NCBI RefSeq assembly: GCF_014836415.1
Contig: NZ_JACSQY010000001.1
Location: 186,001 to 250,000, forward strand
From: Sporosarcina gallistercoris
GTDB lineage: Bacteria > Bacillota > Bacilli > Bacillales_A > Planococcaceae
Direction: 5' to 3'
DNA length: 64,000 bases
Both the position numbers and the translations under genes were made by a program. How positions within the stretch are numbered: position 1 is the first letter of the stretch; every line of letters starts with the position of its first letter. The notes below the pieces were generated by a model. It made no database searches. It was not told the DNA's origin and was given only the letters and a program-made list of their open reading frames with translations. This document shows positions 53,825 to 63,494 of this stretch, one piece after another.

Positions 53825-54826
53825 ATCAGTTTCGTTCTTTTTCCCGCGATTCATTAGCCAGTCCACTGCTTCCTTAGGTTCATGACCTTCAAACAAAACA
53901 GAGAATAAGGCTTCTGTCAACGGCATAGAGACGTCATATTGCTTCGCCAGCTGGTGAGCGGCTTTGGTGGTGCGGACGCCTTCAATCACCATCCCCATGC
54001 CTTCTGTCACTTCTGCAAGAGAGTGGCCTTTTCCAAGCATATTTCCTGCTTTCCAGTTACGTGAATGGACGCTGTTTGATGTGACAATCAGGTCCCCCAT
54101 GCCAGCGAGTCCCGAAAACGTGGAAGGATTTGCACCCATTTTGACACCAAGACGGGTAATTTCAGCTAGCCCCCGGGTGATTAAAGCCGCTTTGGCATTG
54201 TCTCCATAGTTCAAGCCATCCGTGATCCCGGCAGCCAATGCTATCACATTCTTAAGGGCGCCCCCTAGTTCAACGCCCAGAACGTCCTCATTGGTATAGA
54301 CACGGAAGTAAGAATTCATGAAAAGCGTCTGAATAGTTTTCGCTGCTTCCTCATCCTCAGACGCTACGGTTACAGTCGTTGGATGACGCAACACGACTTC
54401 TTCAGCGTGAGATGGTCCAGAGAGCACAACAAGACCTTCACGCGCTTCTGGACGTATTTCCTCCGCCAGCATTTCCGTAATGCGCTTGAGCGAGTCCGGT
54501 TCAATCCCTTTTGAAACGTGTACAATGAGTTTCGGTTGTCGGATCAAGTCATTCAGCTGAGAACCGATTTCACGCATCCCTTTTGTAGGAACAGCAATTA
54601 CGAGAATGTCCCCATGTTCCACAGCCTGTCCAAGGTCAGAGCTGGCTTTCAATGATTCAGGCAGCCGACAATTTTTCAAGTAGGCTTTGTTGGTGTGCTG
54701 CTCGTTTATCTCAGTGGTCTGCTCTTGTCTTCTGCCCCAGATCAGACAGTCATGTCCATTTTCAGCAAGAACAAATGCAAGGGCTGTTCCCCAGCTTCCC
54801 GCACCAATTACAGAGACTTTTTTCAC
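53810..54826 (-). CDS. gpsA: glycerol-3-phosphate dehydrogenase [NAD(P)+]
   Basis: This 338-residue enzyme makes glycerol 3-phosphate for phospholipids. It has the Rossmann motif VIGAGSWGTALA (5-16), the signature GELGGALKNVIALAAG-like region GVELGGALKNVIA with the catalytic lysine, and GLAGMGDLIVT. It follows der by 27 bases, so they form one operon. PlsC, encoded at 57495, uses the pathway it feeds. Confidence 0.96.
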   Translation of the reverse strand: MKKVSVIGAGSWGTALAFVLAENGHDCLIWGRRQEQTTEINEQHTNKAYLKNCRLPESLKASSDLGQAVEHGDILVIAVPTKGMREIGSQLNDLIRQPKLIVHVSKGIEPDSLKRITEMLAEEIRPEAREGLVVLSGPSHAEEVVLRHPTTVTVASEDEEAAKTIQTLFMNSYFRVYTNEDVLGVELGGALKNVIALAAGITDGLNYGDNAKAALITRGLAEITRLGVKMGANPSTFSGLAGMGDLIVTSNSVHSRNWKAGNMLGKGHSLAEVTEGMGMVIEGVRTTKAAHQLAKQYDVSMPLTEALFSVLFEGHEPKEAVDWLMNRGKKNETDDFSN

Positions 54827-54853
54827 GTTACCTCATCCTTTCATACAGTTTCG

Positions 54854-56164
54854 TTAACTTCTAGCCCGGGTAATAATCCGAATCGGCGTCCCTTCAAATC
54901 CGAATGATTCACGCAAACGGTTACGAAGGAATCGCTCATACGAAAAGTGCATCAATTCCGTATCATTTACAAACACAACAAATGCCGGCGGTCTGACGGC
55001 AACTTGTGTTGAATAATAAATACGGAGACGTTTCCCTTTGTCTGTAGGTGCCGGATTTCTTGCAATTGCATCCTCAATCACTTCGTTCAGTACGCTTGAT
55101 TGAATACGCATCGAATGGCTTTCACTGATAGTGATGATCATGTCAAACAAGGAACGAACTCGCTGCTTGGTTTTTGCAGACACGTAAGCAATCGGTGCAT
55201 AATCAAGGAATAAAAAGTTTTTACGGATATCTTCGTTAAAACGATTCATCGTTTTTTCATCTTTTTCAAGGGCATCCCACTTGTTTACAACGAAGAGAAT
55301 CCCTTTCCCCGCTTCTTCTGCATAACCGGCAATTCGTTTATCCTGCTCACGAATCCCTTCTTCGCCATTTATGACGATCAGTACTACATCAGAACGATCG
55401 ATCGCTTTCAAGGCACGGAGTACGCTATATTTCTCCGTGTTTTCATAAACTTTCCCTTTTTTACGCATTCCTGCTGTATCGATAATTTTAAACTTCTGTC
55501 CTTCGTATTCGTATGAAGAGTCAATCGCGTCAGTTGTAGTACCTGCAACGTCACTAACGATAACGCGTTCTTCACCGAGCAGCGCATTGACCAAAGACGA
55601 TTTCCCAACATTCGGCCGACCAATCAAAGAAAAACGAATGACATCTTCTTCGATTTCTTCTGCCGTCGGATCAGGGAAATTCTCCGCAACCGTATCCAAG
55701 AGATCTCCCAGTCCTAGACCATGTGCTCCTGAAATAGGATGTGGGTCACCAAAACCGAGTGAATAGAAATCATATATCATATCCTTCATCTCAGGGTTGT
55801 CCACCTTATTGACGGCAAGCACGACTGGTTTTTTTGTTTTGTATAAGATTTTTGCAACTTGCTCGTCAGCATCGGTCACACCTTCCCGACCGTTTGTAAG
55901 GAAGATGATCACATCCGCTTCCTCAATTGCAATTTCAGCTTGCAAACGAATTTGGACTAGAAACGGTTCATCTCCAATATCAATTCCACCTGTGTCAATT
56001 AAATTAAATTCGTGGGACAGCCAATCTGCTGCACTATAAATTCGATCCCGCGTCACTCCGGAAACATCTTCTACAATCGAAATACGCTCTCCGACAATTC
56101 TGTTAAAAATCGTGGACTTACCGACATTCGGACGTCCTACGATGGCTACTGTTGGTTTACTCAT
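54854..56164 (-). CDS. der: ribosome assembly GTPase Der (EngA)
   Basis: This 436-residue essential GTPase matures the 50S subunit. It has two G domains (GRPNVGKST at about 9-17, GRPNVGKSS at about 183-191; NKVD and NKWD specificity motifs) and a C-terminal KH-like domain with [25 protein letters not shown] 56164 follows GGAAGGATG. Confidence 0.97.
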   Translation of the reverse strand: MSKPTVAIVGRPNVGKSTIFNRIVGERISIVEDVSGVTRDRIYSAADWLSHEFNLIDTGGIDIGDEPFLVQIRLQAEIAIEEADVIIFLTNGREGVTDADEQVAKILYKTKKPVVLAVNKVDNPEMKDMIYDFYSLGFGDPHPISGAHGLGLGDLLDTVAENFPDPTAEEIEEDVIRFSLIGRPNVGKSSLVNALLGEERVIVSDVAGTTTDAIDSSYEYEGQKFKIIDTAGMRKKGKVYENTEKYSVLRALKAIDRSDVVLIVINGEEGIREQDKRIAGYAEEAGKGILFVVNKWDALEKDEKTMNRFNEDIRKNFLFLDYAPIAYVSAKTKQRVRSLFDMIITISESHSMRIQSSVLNEVIEDAIARNPAPTDKGKRLRIYYSTQVAVRPPAFVVFVNDTELMHFSYERFLRNRLRESFGFEGTPIRIITRARS

Positions 56165-56197
56165 TAGTCATTCATCCTTCCAAGCTATCTTCTGCAT

Positions 56198-56203
56198 ATT
56201 ATA
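56198..56203 (-). promoter_or_regulatory. candidate -10 of der-gpsA (TATAAT)
   Basis: A perfect TATAAT about 34 bases before der. A TTGAGC lies 19 bases further up, inside the preceding terminator; this spacing is long. Confidence 0.45.
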
Positions 56204-56211
56204 CACAAAAA

Positions 56212-56245
56212 AAAGAGATGGCGCTCAAAAAAGAGCCATCTCTTT
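56212..56245 (-). terminator. terminator of ypfD
   Basis: Stem AAAGAGATG/CATCTCTTT plus inner GCTC/GAGC with a 2-base bulge, followed by an eight-base U run on the minus strand. Confidence 0.92.
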
Positions 56246-56276
56246 CAATACAGTTGTTACAGGTTCGCGAACCTTA

Positions 56277-57416
56277 TTAGTTTGAGAACTTTTTCAACTG
56301 GTCTCCGATGACATCACTAATAGAGAATCCGGACGGTTCTTCAGGCATTTCATAGCCATCGTATGTGTCATCTTCTTTTTCAGTCAAATCTTTAATGCTG
56401 AGAGACAGACGTTTGTCGTCCGGATTGACATCCAATACTTTCACTTCCACGGTCTGCCCTTCAGATAGTACTTCGTTTGGAGTACCGATGTGATCATGGG
56501 AAATGCGTGAGATGTGAACAAGACCTTCCACTCCCGGGAACACTTCCACAAAAGCACCATAAGAAACAAGACGCTTCACTGTTCCTTCGAGCACCGCACC
56601 TTTAGGGGCTTTGTCTTCAATCCCTTCCCAAGGTCCAGCTAGCGTATCTTTGATCGATAAACTAATTCGTTCAGCATCACGATCCACCGCCAAAATCTTC
56701 ACTTCGACTTTGTCGCCTTCCTTCAATACATCAGAAACTTTTTCAACGTGGCCATGGGCAATTTGTGAAATGTGGACTAAACCATCCACACCGCCTAAAT
56801 CTACAAACGCACCAAATGAAGCGATCCGCTGAACTGTACCTTCAAGGACTTGACCTTCATGGAGACCTGCTAGGATCTCCTCTTTTTTAGAAGATTTCTC
56901 TTCTTGAATAACAGCACGATGTGATAGGATCAATCGGTTTTTCTCTTTATCCATTTCCACAATCTTAAAGTCCATTGTGCGTCCTTTGTATTCTTCAAAT
57001 GATTCAACAAAGTGATCTTCGACTAGTGAAGCAGGGATGAACCCACGCACTCCGAGATCGACTACAAGACCGCCTTTTACAACGTCCTTCACTTCTGTTG
57101 TAATCGTGACAGCATTATTGTATTGTTCTTCCAATGTATCCCAAGCATCCTCAGCATCCACTTTTCGTTTCGATAATACGAAAGCATCATCTTCAACTTT
57201 AATGATGGAAAGTTCCAGTTCGTCGCCTTCCTTTACTGCATCCGATGCTGTTTCAATGTGAAGACTAGATAATTCACTGATTGGAATCACGCCGTCAAAT
57301 GGTGCTCCAGAAATTTCTACTGTGACAGATTTATCTTCAATCTTTGTCACTTTGCCTGTCACGCGATCTCCTTCGTTATATCCGTCCATTGCTTCTACAT
57401 TCATCTCTTCAGTCAT
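56277..57416 (-). CDS. ypfD: S1-domain RNA-binding protein (ribosomal S1 homologue YpfD)
   Basis: This 379-residue protein has four S1 OB-fold RNA-binding domains (about 14-84, 101-166, 188-257, 274-343), the last two with the standard GAFVDL/GAFVEV and GLVHIS motifs. Short Bacillales S1 homologues like this are not firm ribosomal subunits; the role is uncertain, probably in RNA binding or translation. ATG 57416 has GGAGGAGG upstream. Confidence 0.93.
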   Translation of the reverse strand: MTEEMNVEAMDGYNEGDRVTGKVTKIEDKSVTVEISGAPFDGVIPISELSSLHIETASDAVKEGDELELSIIKVEDDAFVLSKRKVDAEDAWDTLEEQYNNAVTITTEVKDVVKGGLVVDLGVRGFIPASLVEDHFVESFEEYKGRTMDFKIVEMDKEKNRLILSHRAVIQEEKSSKKEEILAGLHEGQVLEGTVQRIASFGAFVDLGGVDGLVHISQIAHGHVEKVSDVLKEGDKVEVKILAVDRDAERISLSIKDTLAGPWEGIEDKAPKGAVLEGTVKRLVSYGAFVEVFPGVEGLVHISRISHDHIGTPNEVLSEGQTVEVKVLDVNPDDKRLSLSIKDLTEKEDDTYDGYEMPEEPSGFSISDVIGDQLKKFSN

Positions 57417-57494
57417 ATGTAGTCCTCCTCCATATTGATCATAGTTCTATACTATTGGAATATACCCATAAAAACAAAAAATTGAACTTGTTTG

Positions 57495-58076
57495 TCAGCG
57501 ATTTTTTTCTATGAGCTGTTGGATCGCTCCCATTATCACTTCTGTAGCCTCTTCAGCAGAAGCTTTACGTTCACGCAATGGAGTCATATCGATCGGCTCG
57601 CCGTAGACCACTTTCAGCTGTTTGAATGGACGATATGAACCGATTATTGCACACGGCATGACTAATGCATCCCCTTTTAGTGCAAAAAAACCAGCCCCTG
57701 TCAATCCTTTCCCTAATTCGCCGGTTTTACTCCTCGTTCCTTCAGGAAACATTCCGACTACTTGTCCAGAGCGCAGTAATTCCAGCGCTTTACGGATCGC
57801 CTGACGATCACTTAATCCCCGTTTTACCGGGAATGCGTTCACATTCGGCAAAACAGACTTCAAAATAGGCAATTGAAAGAGTTCCTCTTTAGCCATGAAG
57901 TGCACGGGACGAGGTGCTGTCAACCCGACTACGGGCGGATCCAGGTTATCGATGTGATTCGTGCATAATAAGACGCCTTGGTCTTTCGGAAAATTCTCTT
58001 GACCTATCACTTTGATTCGATAGAAAGGTTTTAACACAGCAGTACATAGTGCTTTTCCAAGAGGATATAGATTCAT
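57495..58076 (-). CDS. plsC: 1-acylglycerol-3-phosphate O-acyltransferase
   Basis: This 193-residue membrane-bound acyltransferase makes phosphatidic acid. The catalytic H41-x4-D46 (NHIDNLD) and FPEGTRS (110-116) motifs are intact. It overlaps the cmk stop by 4 bases (ATGA) and probably shares its transcript. Confidence 0.93.
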   Translation of the reverse strand: MNLYPLGKALCTAVLKPFYRIKVIGQENFPKDQGVLLCTNHIDNLDPPVVGLTAPRPVHFMAKEELFQLPILKSVLPNVNAFPVKRGLSDRQAIRKALELLRSGQVVGMFPEGTRSKTGELGKGLTGAGFFALKGDALVMPCAIIGSYRPFKQLKVVYGEPIDMTPLRERKASAEEATEVIMGAIQQLIEKNR

Positions 58077-58750
58077 CGGCCTTTCCTCTTTTCTGCATGT
58101 TGAATGATCGTATCGGCAACTTGTTCAATACTCATTGACGTAGTATCGATAAAAATCGCATCATCCGCTTGTTTCAAAGGAGATGCGATGCGTTCCATAT
58201 CCGCCTTGTCCCGATTCGCGATATCTTGGCATAGTTGCTCCATAGATCGATCGATGCCTCTTTTCGTGTTCTCCACAAAACGTCTTGCAGCACGCTCTTC
58301 AACAGAGGCAGTCATGTAAATCTTCAGTTCCGCATTTGGCAGTACTGCTGTTCCGATATCCCTTCCATCCATGACAACGCCTTTGGAATTCGCTAGAAGT
58401 CGCTGTTTTTCCACCATCATCTCTCTGACCTGCGGCTGGGCAGCAACAGCAGATACATTCGACGTCACTTCTTGTGAACGAATTGCCTCCGTTACATCTT
58501 CACCTTCAACCCGGACAATTTGTCCTTCTTCTGCAGGTGATAATTCAATGACGATCCGACTCAGCAATTGAGAGAGTGCTTCGTCGTCATATACATCAAT
58601 ATGCTCCTTTAACGCTTTATATGTCAGAGCTCGGTACATAGCACCCGTATCGATGTACGTATATCCTAACTTGTTTGCGGTTATTTTTGCGATTGTACTT
58701 TTACCTGCAGCTGCAGGTCCGTCTATAGCGATCTGTATTCCAATTTCCAT
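58073..58750 (-). CDS. cmk: cytidylate kinase
   Basis: This 225-residue kinase phosphorylates CMP and dCMP. It has a P-loop GPAAAGKST (11-19), the DTGAMYRAL substrate segment, and DGRDIGTAVLP. The start ATG 58750 is chosen from two adjacent ATGs after GGGGG; an in-frame start at 58816 would add 22 residues without SD. Confidence 0.95.
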   Translation of the reverse strand: MEIGIQIAIDGPAAAGKSTIAKITANKLGYTYIDTGAMYRALTYKALKEHIDVYDDEALSQLLSRIVIELSPAEEGQIVRVEGEDVTEAIRSQEVTSNVSAVAAQPQVREMMVEKQRLLANSKGVVMDGRDIGTAVLPNAELKIYMTASVEERAARRFVENTKRGIDRSMEQLCQDIANRDKADMERIASPLKQADDAIFIDTTSMSIEQVADTIIQHAEKRKGR

Positions 58751-58828
58751 ATCCATTACCCCCGTACTCAATTCGAAAACATTGTACCATAGCGAAAAGG
58801 AAAAAGTCTTATCCATAAAGACCTTTTC

Positions 58829-59464
58829 CTATTCGTTCCTTTTTTTCAATTGCCGTTCAAAGCATAGCCGGATCACCTGCTGACGAGATTCGGATTCGAT
58901 TTGGTCGAATTGCATGGATGCAATTCGACGGCCATCTTTCTCCCAAATACGGACGATTCTTGCATTCACCCGCACATATTTAATGGAATTGTTTGCGTAG
59001 GGAAGAACGATTGTCAATTTAACAATGTCATCTTCTTCCAAATCTGTTCTTGCCAAATTGACCGCCATTCCGCCTGCACTTATATCTTCAGCGACAAGCT
59101 GATGGACAATTCCGTCTTTATCTACAGCTACGTCCAAAGGGGAATCTACGCGCACAAATTCCCTGCGCTGAATTTTAATCAGTTGAGCATCTCCTGGATA
59201 GCTGAGCTGAAGCATCGGGATTCCCCGATTCAATCTTCCCATCACTTCTGTCTTAAAGACGTACGCCATTTTCAACTCATCAACGAAAGAGACCAAGAGT
59301 TGTGTGCCATCCATGAAAAAAGCAGTTCTTCCTGTCTCAAGATGAGTGGGATAATCGATCATTACACAATCTTTCTCGATATCCACGACACGGCTTTTAA
59401 ATTTTTCCCCCTCTTCGGTATAGTCTTTGTCTATTGTGATTGAGGTCCCTAATGCAAGCTTCAC
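58829..59464 (-). CDS. motI: PilZ-domain c-di-GMP receptor (YpfA/MotI)
   Basis: This 211-residue protein has an N-terminal YcgR-like domain and a C-terminal PilZ domain with both c-di-GMP-binding motifs: R101-x3-R105 (RREFVR) and D127-x-S129-x2-G132 (DISAGG). In B. subtilis MotI binds the flagellar stator protein MotA when loaded with c-di-GMP and stops swimming. GTG 59464 is preferred with AGGTGG upstream; ATG 59482 has no SD. Confidence 0.88.
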   Translation of the reverse strand: MKLALGTSITIDKDYTEEGEKFKSRVVDIEKDCVMIDYPTHLETGRTAFFMDGTQLLVSFVDELKMAYVFKTEVMGRLNRGIPMLQLSYPGDAQLIKIQRREFVRVDSPLDVAVDKDGIVHQLVAEDISAGGMAVNLARTDLEEDDIVKLTIVLPYANNSIKYVRVNARIVRIWEKDGRRIASMQFDQIESESRQQVIRLCFERQLKKRNE

Positions 59465-59533
59465 AAAACCGCCACCTGTCATGATTTCATACTAATAGTA
59501 TGACATGATAGCCGGGATTTTCCAAACGTTATT

Positions 59534-60820
59534 TTAAGCTTGCTTCTCCGTACGGATGACATCTTTTGTTTCGGTATCCACAAGAACAACATACGTTCCA
59601 ATTTCTCCATTTTCTTCTAACGTCACTGTTAATGAGTAAGCGAGCCGTTGAATGCCATGTTCGTTTTCTATATAAACCAGATCTTGATTGTTTAATTTTA
59701 CATTTTGATGGAAAAACGTTGCCCAATCCACTTTCATCATCGGTTGATCTTTAAGTTGTTCTTTTCGGATATACTCTGCCGCATTGAGTCCAAGGATCCG
59801 TCCATCTTCTTTTGCGGCCTTGATTTGAATCGTATCCGATAATACTTTCGCTTGATGCGCTTTTTCTACTCGTGTATAGACAAAATGGAAAGCGGTGTCG
59901 TTTTCCCGCACCTCTTCAAAGACTACGTCCGTGTATCCTGAATCTTTTAAAAATGTTTCCACTCGATTACGTACACTTTCCAGTTCCATAGTTCCTACAC
60001 CTGCCGGCCGCTCTGTCAAGAAGGATAGGATATGTCCTCCTTTTTGGGTGATATCGATATAACCGATAGAATCTTCATCAGCAAATCGGATATGGTAGAA
60101 AGGATAGGGAGCTCCCGGCTTACTATCTGTCGTGTCAATCACTTGGTTGGACACATCCGGAAATAATTTCTTGAACTTGGCAAGTGCTTCCTCTTTTGAT
60201 ATTTTAGGATCTTTGATATGCTTCAGTTCTTTTTTCTTCAACGCATCGGATTCACTCGCAGTTAGCGGGAAATCACTTTCCGTATATTGTTGGATGGATG
60301 CACTTAACCCTTTCCAGTCAAAAGAGGCTTTTTCACTATCCAATCGGTCTTGCCATTCCGTCATCGAAAGATTACCACTTGCCATATCTGCAGTTGCAAT
60401 CGACCATTGATCGGAAAGACTTTCAATGTTTTGCGATGCCCGATCCATGACTTTGTGGAATTCTGCAGGATCAGTTCGTTCATTTCCTTCTTTCGAGAAC
60501 TTTCCTAACCTGCCTAAATAGTTCATCCACGTCGTTGAAAACCGTTGGTCAAGAGGAAGTGATGCGACGGATTGTTGAATATCAGACGACAAACGCCAAA
60601 TATCCTCACGCGCCTCAAGATCTCCTTGTCCTTGATTGAACAGCAATGTCTTCTTCACAGCTTCGTCAAGCTCTTGCAATTTAGACGAGGCGTCAGAAAT
60701 ATTTTTCGCATACTGGACAGACAATGCATTTTGCAAGTCTTTGTTCTGTGCAGCTATCGAATAGGAGTATACAGATAACGAAACTATCGCGAATACAGCG
60801 AGAAACACTAATTTTTTCAT
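59534..60820 (-). CDS. ypeB: germination protein YpeB
   Basis: This 428-residue protein has one N-terminal membrane anchor or signal (MKKLVFLAVFAIVSLSVYSY), a helical N-terminal domain, and C-terminal PepSY-type repeats (about 210-425, with YIDITQKGGH). In spores it partners and stabilises SleB. ATG 60820 is used; AGGTG lies 12 bases upstream, and GTG 60835 is an alternative. It follows sleB as in B. subtilis. Confidence 0.93.
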   Translation of the reverse strand: MKKLVFLAVFAIVSLSVYSYSIAAQNKDLQNALSVQYAKNISDASSKLQELDEAVKKTLLFNQGQGDLEAREDIWRLSSDIQQSVASLPLDQRFSTTWMNYLGRLGKFSKEGNERTDPAEFHKVMDRASQNIESLSDQWSIATADMASGNLSMTEWQDRLDSEKASFDWKGLSASIQQYTESDFPLTASESDALKKKELKHIKDPKISKEEALAKFKKLFPDVSNQVIDTTDSKPGAPYPFYHIRFADEDSIGYIDITQKGGHILSFLTERPAGVGTMELESVRNRVETFLKDSGYTDVVFEEVRENDTAFHFVYTRVEKAHQAKVLSDTIQIKAAKEDGRILGLNAAEYIRKEQLKDQPMMKVDWATFFHQNVKLNNQDLVYIENEHGIQRLAYSLTVTLEENGEIGTYVVLVDTETKDVIRTEKQA

Positions 60821-60883
60821 AAGGACGTATTGCACCTGCTTTCTGTAAAAGTTGTAATTGCGTATAGAGAAGAAAGACTCTCG

Positions 60884-61672
60884 TTAGTTACAAAATATAT
60901 GCATTCCTATTTTTTTGATTTGTGGTCGTGACCAGATCCATTTACTCGTAGCTGTCACAGGATTGAAATAATAAATCGCGTTTTCAGATGGATCCCATCC
61001 ATTCATCGCGTCTATTACTGCCTCTTTTGCCCGCTCATTCGGCGTTAGCCAGATTTGCCCATCTGACACTGCAGTAAACGCACCTGGCTGAAAAATCACT
61101 CCGCCCACTGTATTCGGAAAATCAGGATGCTCGATCCGGTTCAAGATGACAGCTGCTACTGCAACTTGTCCTTCATAAGGCTCTCCACGGGATTCACCAT
61201 ACACGGCATTCGCTAACAGCTTCAAATCGTCTTCGCTATATTTTGAAGGGACTTGTGTAGTTGGCTTATTAGCAGTGTTTCCCCCTTTGACTTGGGAAGA
61301 TAATGGTATCCCACCATAGTGAGTGAATTCCTTTCCGTTCTTAATATTGTCCATGACGAATTTCTTGTCGTACGAAGAAATCGAAGTCAATTTTTTCTTT
61401 GTTTTAGCGCCTGCTATTCCATCTACAGGAATTCCATACTTTTCCTGGAACTCCCTCAATGCCCAATACGTTTGATACCCAAAGTTCCCATCTATTTTCC
61501 CTTTGAAGAACCCGATATATTGAAGCCTCGCTTGAAGTTCAATAACATCGTCTCCTTTCGTTCCTTTAGCAAGTTGCCGATCTGTAAATGCATGTGTGTC
61601 AGTTGAAAGTGAGAATTGAATACCTACAATAAAGAAAAAGCCAATCAGCATCGTGCGCAATGTTTTGTTCAT
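60884..61672 (-). CDS. sleB: spore cortex-lytic enzyme SleB
   Basis: This 262-residue lytic transglycosylase degrades spore cortex during germination. It has a signal peptide (cleavage near THA-F29), a peptidoglycan-binding domain (about 37-95, GDDVIELQARLQYIGFF), and a hydrolase domain with the catalytic glutamate E160 in VYGESRGEP. ATG 61672 follows GGAGGAGA. A weak sigma-G-like pair (TCATA, 17 bases, CAGTCTA) lies upstream near 61708-61738, as would suit forespore expression; low confidence. sleB and ypeB form one operon. Confidence 0.96.
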   Translation of the reverse strand: MNKTLRTMLIGFFFIVGIQFSLSTDTHAFTDRQLAKGTKGDDVIELQARLQYIGFFKGKIDGNFGYQTYWALREFQEKYGIPVDGIAGAKTKKKLTSISSYDKKFVMDNIKNGKEFTHYGGIPLSSQVKGGNTANKPTTQVPSKYSEDDLKLLANAVYGESRGEPYEGQVAVAAVILNRIEHPDFPNTVGGVIFQPGAFTAVSDGQIWLTPNERAKEAVIDAMNGWDPSENAIYYFNPVTATSKWIWSRPQIKKIGMHIFCN

Positions 61673-61759
61673 GTCGTCTCCTCCAGTCGTTCTCCTTAAT
61701 AAACTTAGACTGTCCTAAATTACTGGATTTATGACACACTGTTCCAATTACGCACAAAA

Positions 61760-61790
61760 AAAGCCATCCATGAGTATCAAGGATGGCTTT
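61760..61790 (-). terminator. terminator of prsW
   Basis: A perfect 10-bp stem AAAGCCATCC/GGATGGCTTT with an 11-base loop and a seven-base U run on the minus strand; it meets the prsW stop codon. Confidence 0.92.
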
Positions 61791-62460
61791 ATCGTGCTCT
61801 TTTTTGAAGTTGCCTCATTGCAAAAACATGGGCGTATTTCACTCTCGTAAGTCCGAACCACCATAAAAAAAGCATGAATGGAATCATTAAATATACCCAC
61901 AAATCATGGATTTCTAAAATAGCGTTGTACGTAACATGCAATACAAACGGAAATACGAAAGCAACTATCAAATTTAATCTCTTCCTATCGGTCGTTGCAA
62001 ATTTTGCTCTTCCAAAGTAGTAACCCATTACGACACCAAACAACGCATGACTCGAAACCGGTAACAAGGCACGAATGAATGCTGTGTCCAGGCCGAATGT
62101 GAACAAAAATAAAATATTTTCAACAGTCGCGAATCCTAAGGAAACACTGGCTCCAAAAAGAATTCCATCGTAGGCATCGTCAAACTCAAAGTTTTTATAA
62201 ACAAAGACTAATAAAATCAACCATTTGAAAAATTCTTCCAAAACACCTGTAAATAGAGTGTTCTGCAAAAATTCATTATCGAAAACCTGTTCTTGCTCAA
62301 AAACATGTTGAATGAACAGGATTGGAAACGTCATGACTGCTCCATAGACAAATGCTTGGAAAAGAGTGCGCGAAGGTTCATTTGAAATTTCTTTTCTCAA
62401 GTATAAATAACTGAATAGTGCCAACGACGGCGCAATTGCAACCGTAAACAAAATTATCAA
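61789..62460 (-). CDS. prsW: membrane protease PrsW
   Basis: This 223-residue polytopic protease has about six membrane segments. The active-site EE pair (E75-E76 in GVLEEFFKW), the FATVEN motif, SHALFGVVMG and HVTYN are conserved. In B. subtilis PrsW makes the first cut in the anti-sigma factor RsiW, turning on sigma-W against envelope stress. TTG 62460 has GGGGGTG at 7 bases and aligns with the B. subtilis start; GTG 62469 lies on the SD. Confidence 0.93.
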   Translation of the reverse strand: MIILFTVAIAPSLALFSYLYLRKEISNEPSRTLFQAFVYGAVMTFPILFIQHVFEQEQVFDNEFLQNTLFTGVLEEFFKWLILLVFVYKNFEFDDAYDGILFGASVSLGFATVENILFLFTFGLDTAFIRALLPVSSHALFGVVMGYYFGRAKFATTDRKRLNLIVAFVFPFVLHVTYNAILEIHDLWVYLMIPFMLFLWWFGLTRVKYAHVFAMRQLQKRAR

Positions 62461-62507
62461 GCTTCGCACCCCCGGTCAGGGAGATTATATCACAAAAACA
62501 GCAACAA

Positions 62508-63494
62508 TTACCTATTATATTTCCAATCCGCTTTCAATTTATCGGATATCGACAACGCAATCGCTTCTCCATGGTGCCTGCCGTTCTCAATAAAGATAGA
62601 ATTTGCATTATTACCCGCAGCAATTACACCAGCAATATAAAGACCTTTTACAGATGTTTCCATCGTTTCTTCGTTATAAATCGGACAGCCACTTTCCTCG
62701 TCCAACTGGATTCCCATACTTCCTAGGAAGTCGTAGTCAGGATGGTAACCGATCATAGCAAATACAGCATCCGCCTGGATTTCTTCAATCCCTGAATCCG
62801 TTTGGACCCGTACCGTATCTTCAGTGATTTCTTCAACATCAGCTTGAAAGATCATTCTGATTTCCCCGTTTTTCACAAGACTTTCAAACCCTGGTAAAAT
62901 CCACGGCTTCACACTAGGTGAATAAGTGGCACCGCGGTAAACTACTGTTACGTTTGCACCTGCCCGTTGTAGCTCGAGTGCAGCATCTACAGCGGAATTT
63001 TTACCTCCGATGACTACCACATTCTTTTGGAAGTACGGGTGTGCTTCTTTAAAATAATGATGGACGTGAGGTAAATCTGCTCCCACAGCTTCAAGGCGGT
63101 TCGGTTGGTCATAATAACCTGTAGCTACTATAACGTGCGAAGTTTCATACAAAGCTTTTTCTGTAGTCAGATGAAAAACTTCCCCTGTTTTTTCAACAGA
63201 CAAGACTGTTTCATCACTGTGTATCTTCAATTGTTCGAGTTCCGCAACTGTTCGATAGTAGACAAGCGCATCATTCCGTTGAGGTTTATCTTTCGCGGTG
63301 ATAAATGGAATATTACCGATTGATAATTTCATGCTGGAGCTGAAAAATGTCTGATGTGTAGGATAACGGTGGATAGAGTTGACAATACTCCCCTTTTCAA
63401 TAAGCAACACCTCCAGACCTATCCGTTTTAAATGAATGGCAGCAGATAATCCACATGGACCTGCTCCTATGATAATGGCGTCAGTTTTAAGCAT
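62508..63494 (-). CDS. ypdA: bacillithiol-disulfide reductase YpdA
   Basis: This 328-residue FAD/NADPH oxidoreductase of the thioredoxin-reductase-like fold has IIGAGPCGLSAAI (8-20) for FAD and VIGGKNSAVDAALEL for NADPH. C14 in the GAGPCG segment is the conserved active cysteine of YpdA; there is no CxxC pair. It recycles oxidised bacillithiol, consistent with BshA here. ATG 63494 is chosen; it overlaps the end of the upstream gene by 8 bases. An ATG at 63521 has no SD. Confidence 0.92.
   Translation of the reverse strand: MLKTDAIIIGAGPCGLSAAIHLKRIGLEVLLIEKGSIVNSIHRYPTHQTFFSSSMKLSIGNIPFITAKDKPQRNDALVYYRTVAELEQLKIHSDETVLSVEKTGEVFHLTTEKALYETSHVIVATGYYDQPNRLEAVGADLPHVHHYFKEAHPYFQKNVVVIGGKNSAVDAALELQRAGANVTVVYRGATYSPSVKPWILPGFESLVKNGEIRMIFQADVEEITEDTVRVQTDSGIEEIQADAVFAMIGYHPDYDFLGSMGIQLDEESGCPIYNEETMETSVKGLYIAGVIAAGNNANSIFIENGRHHGEAIALSISDKLKADWKYNR

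Noticed and set aside
58901..59443. 180-aa plus-strand ORF
   Set aside because: Antisense shadow of motI, whose PilZ motifs are intact; composition is rich in Cys, His and Ser as typical for shadows.
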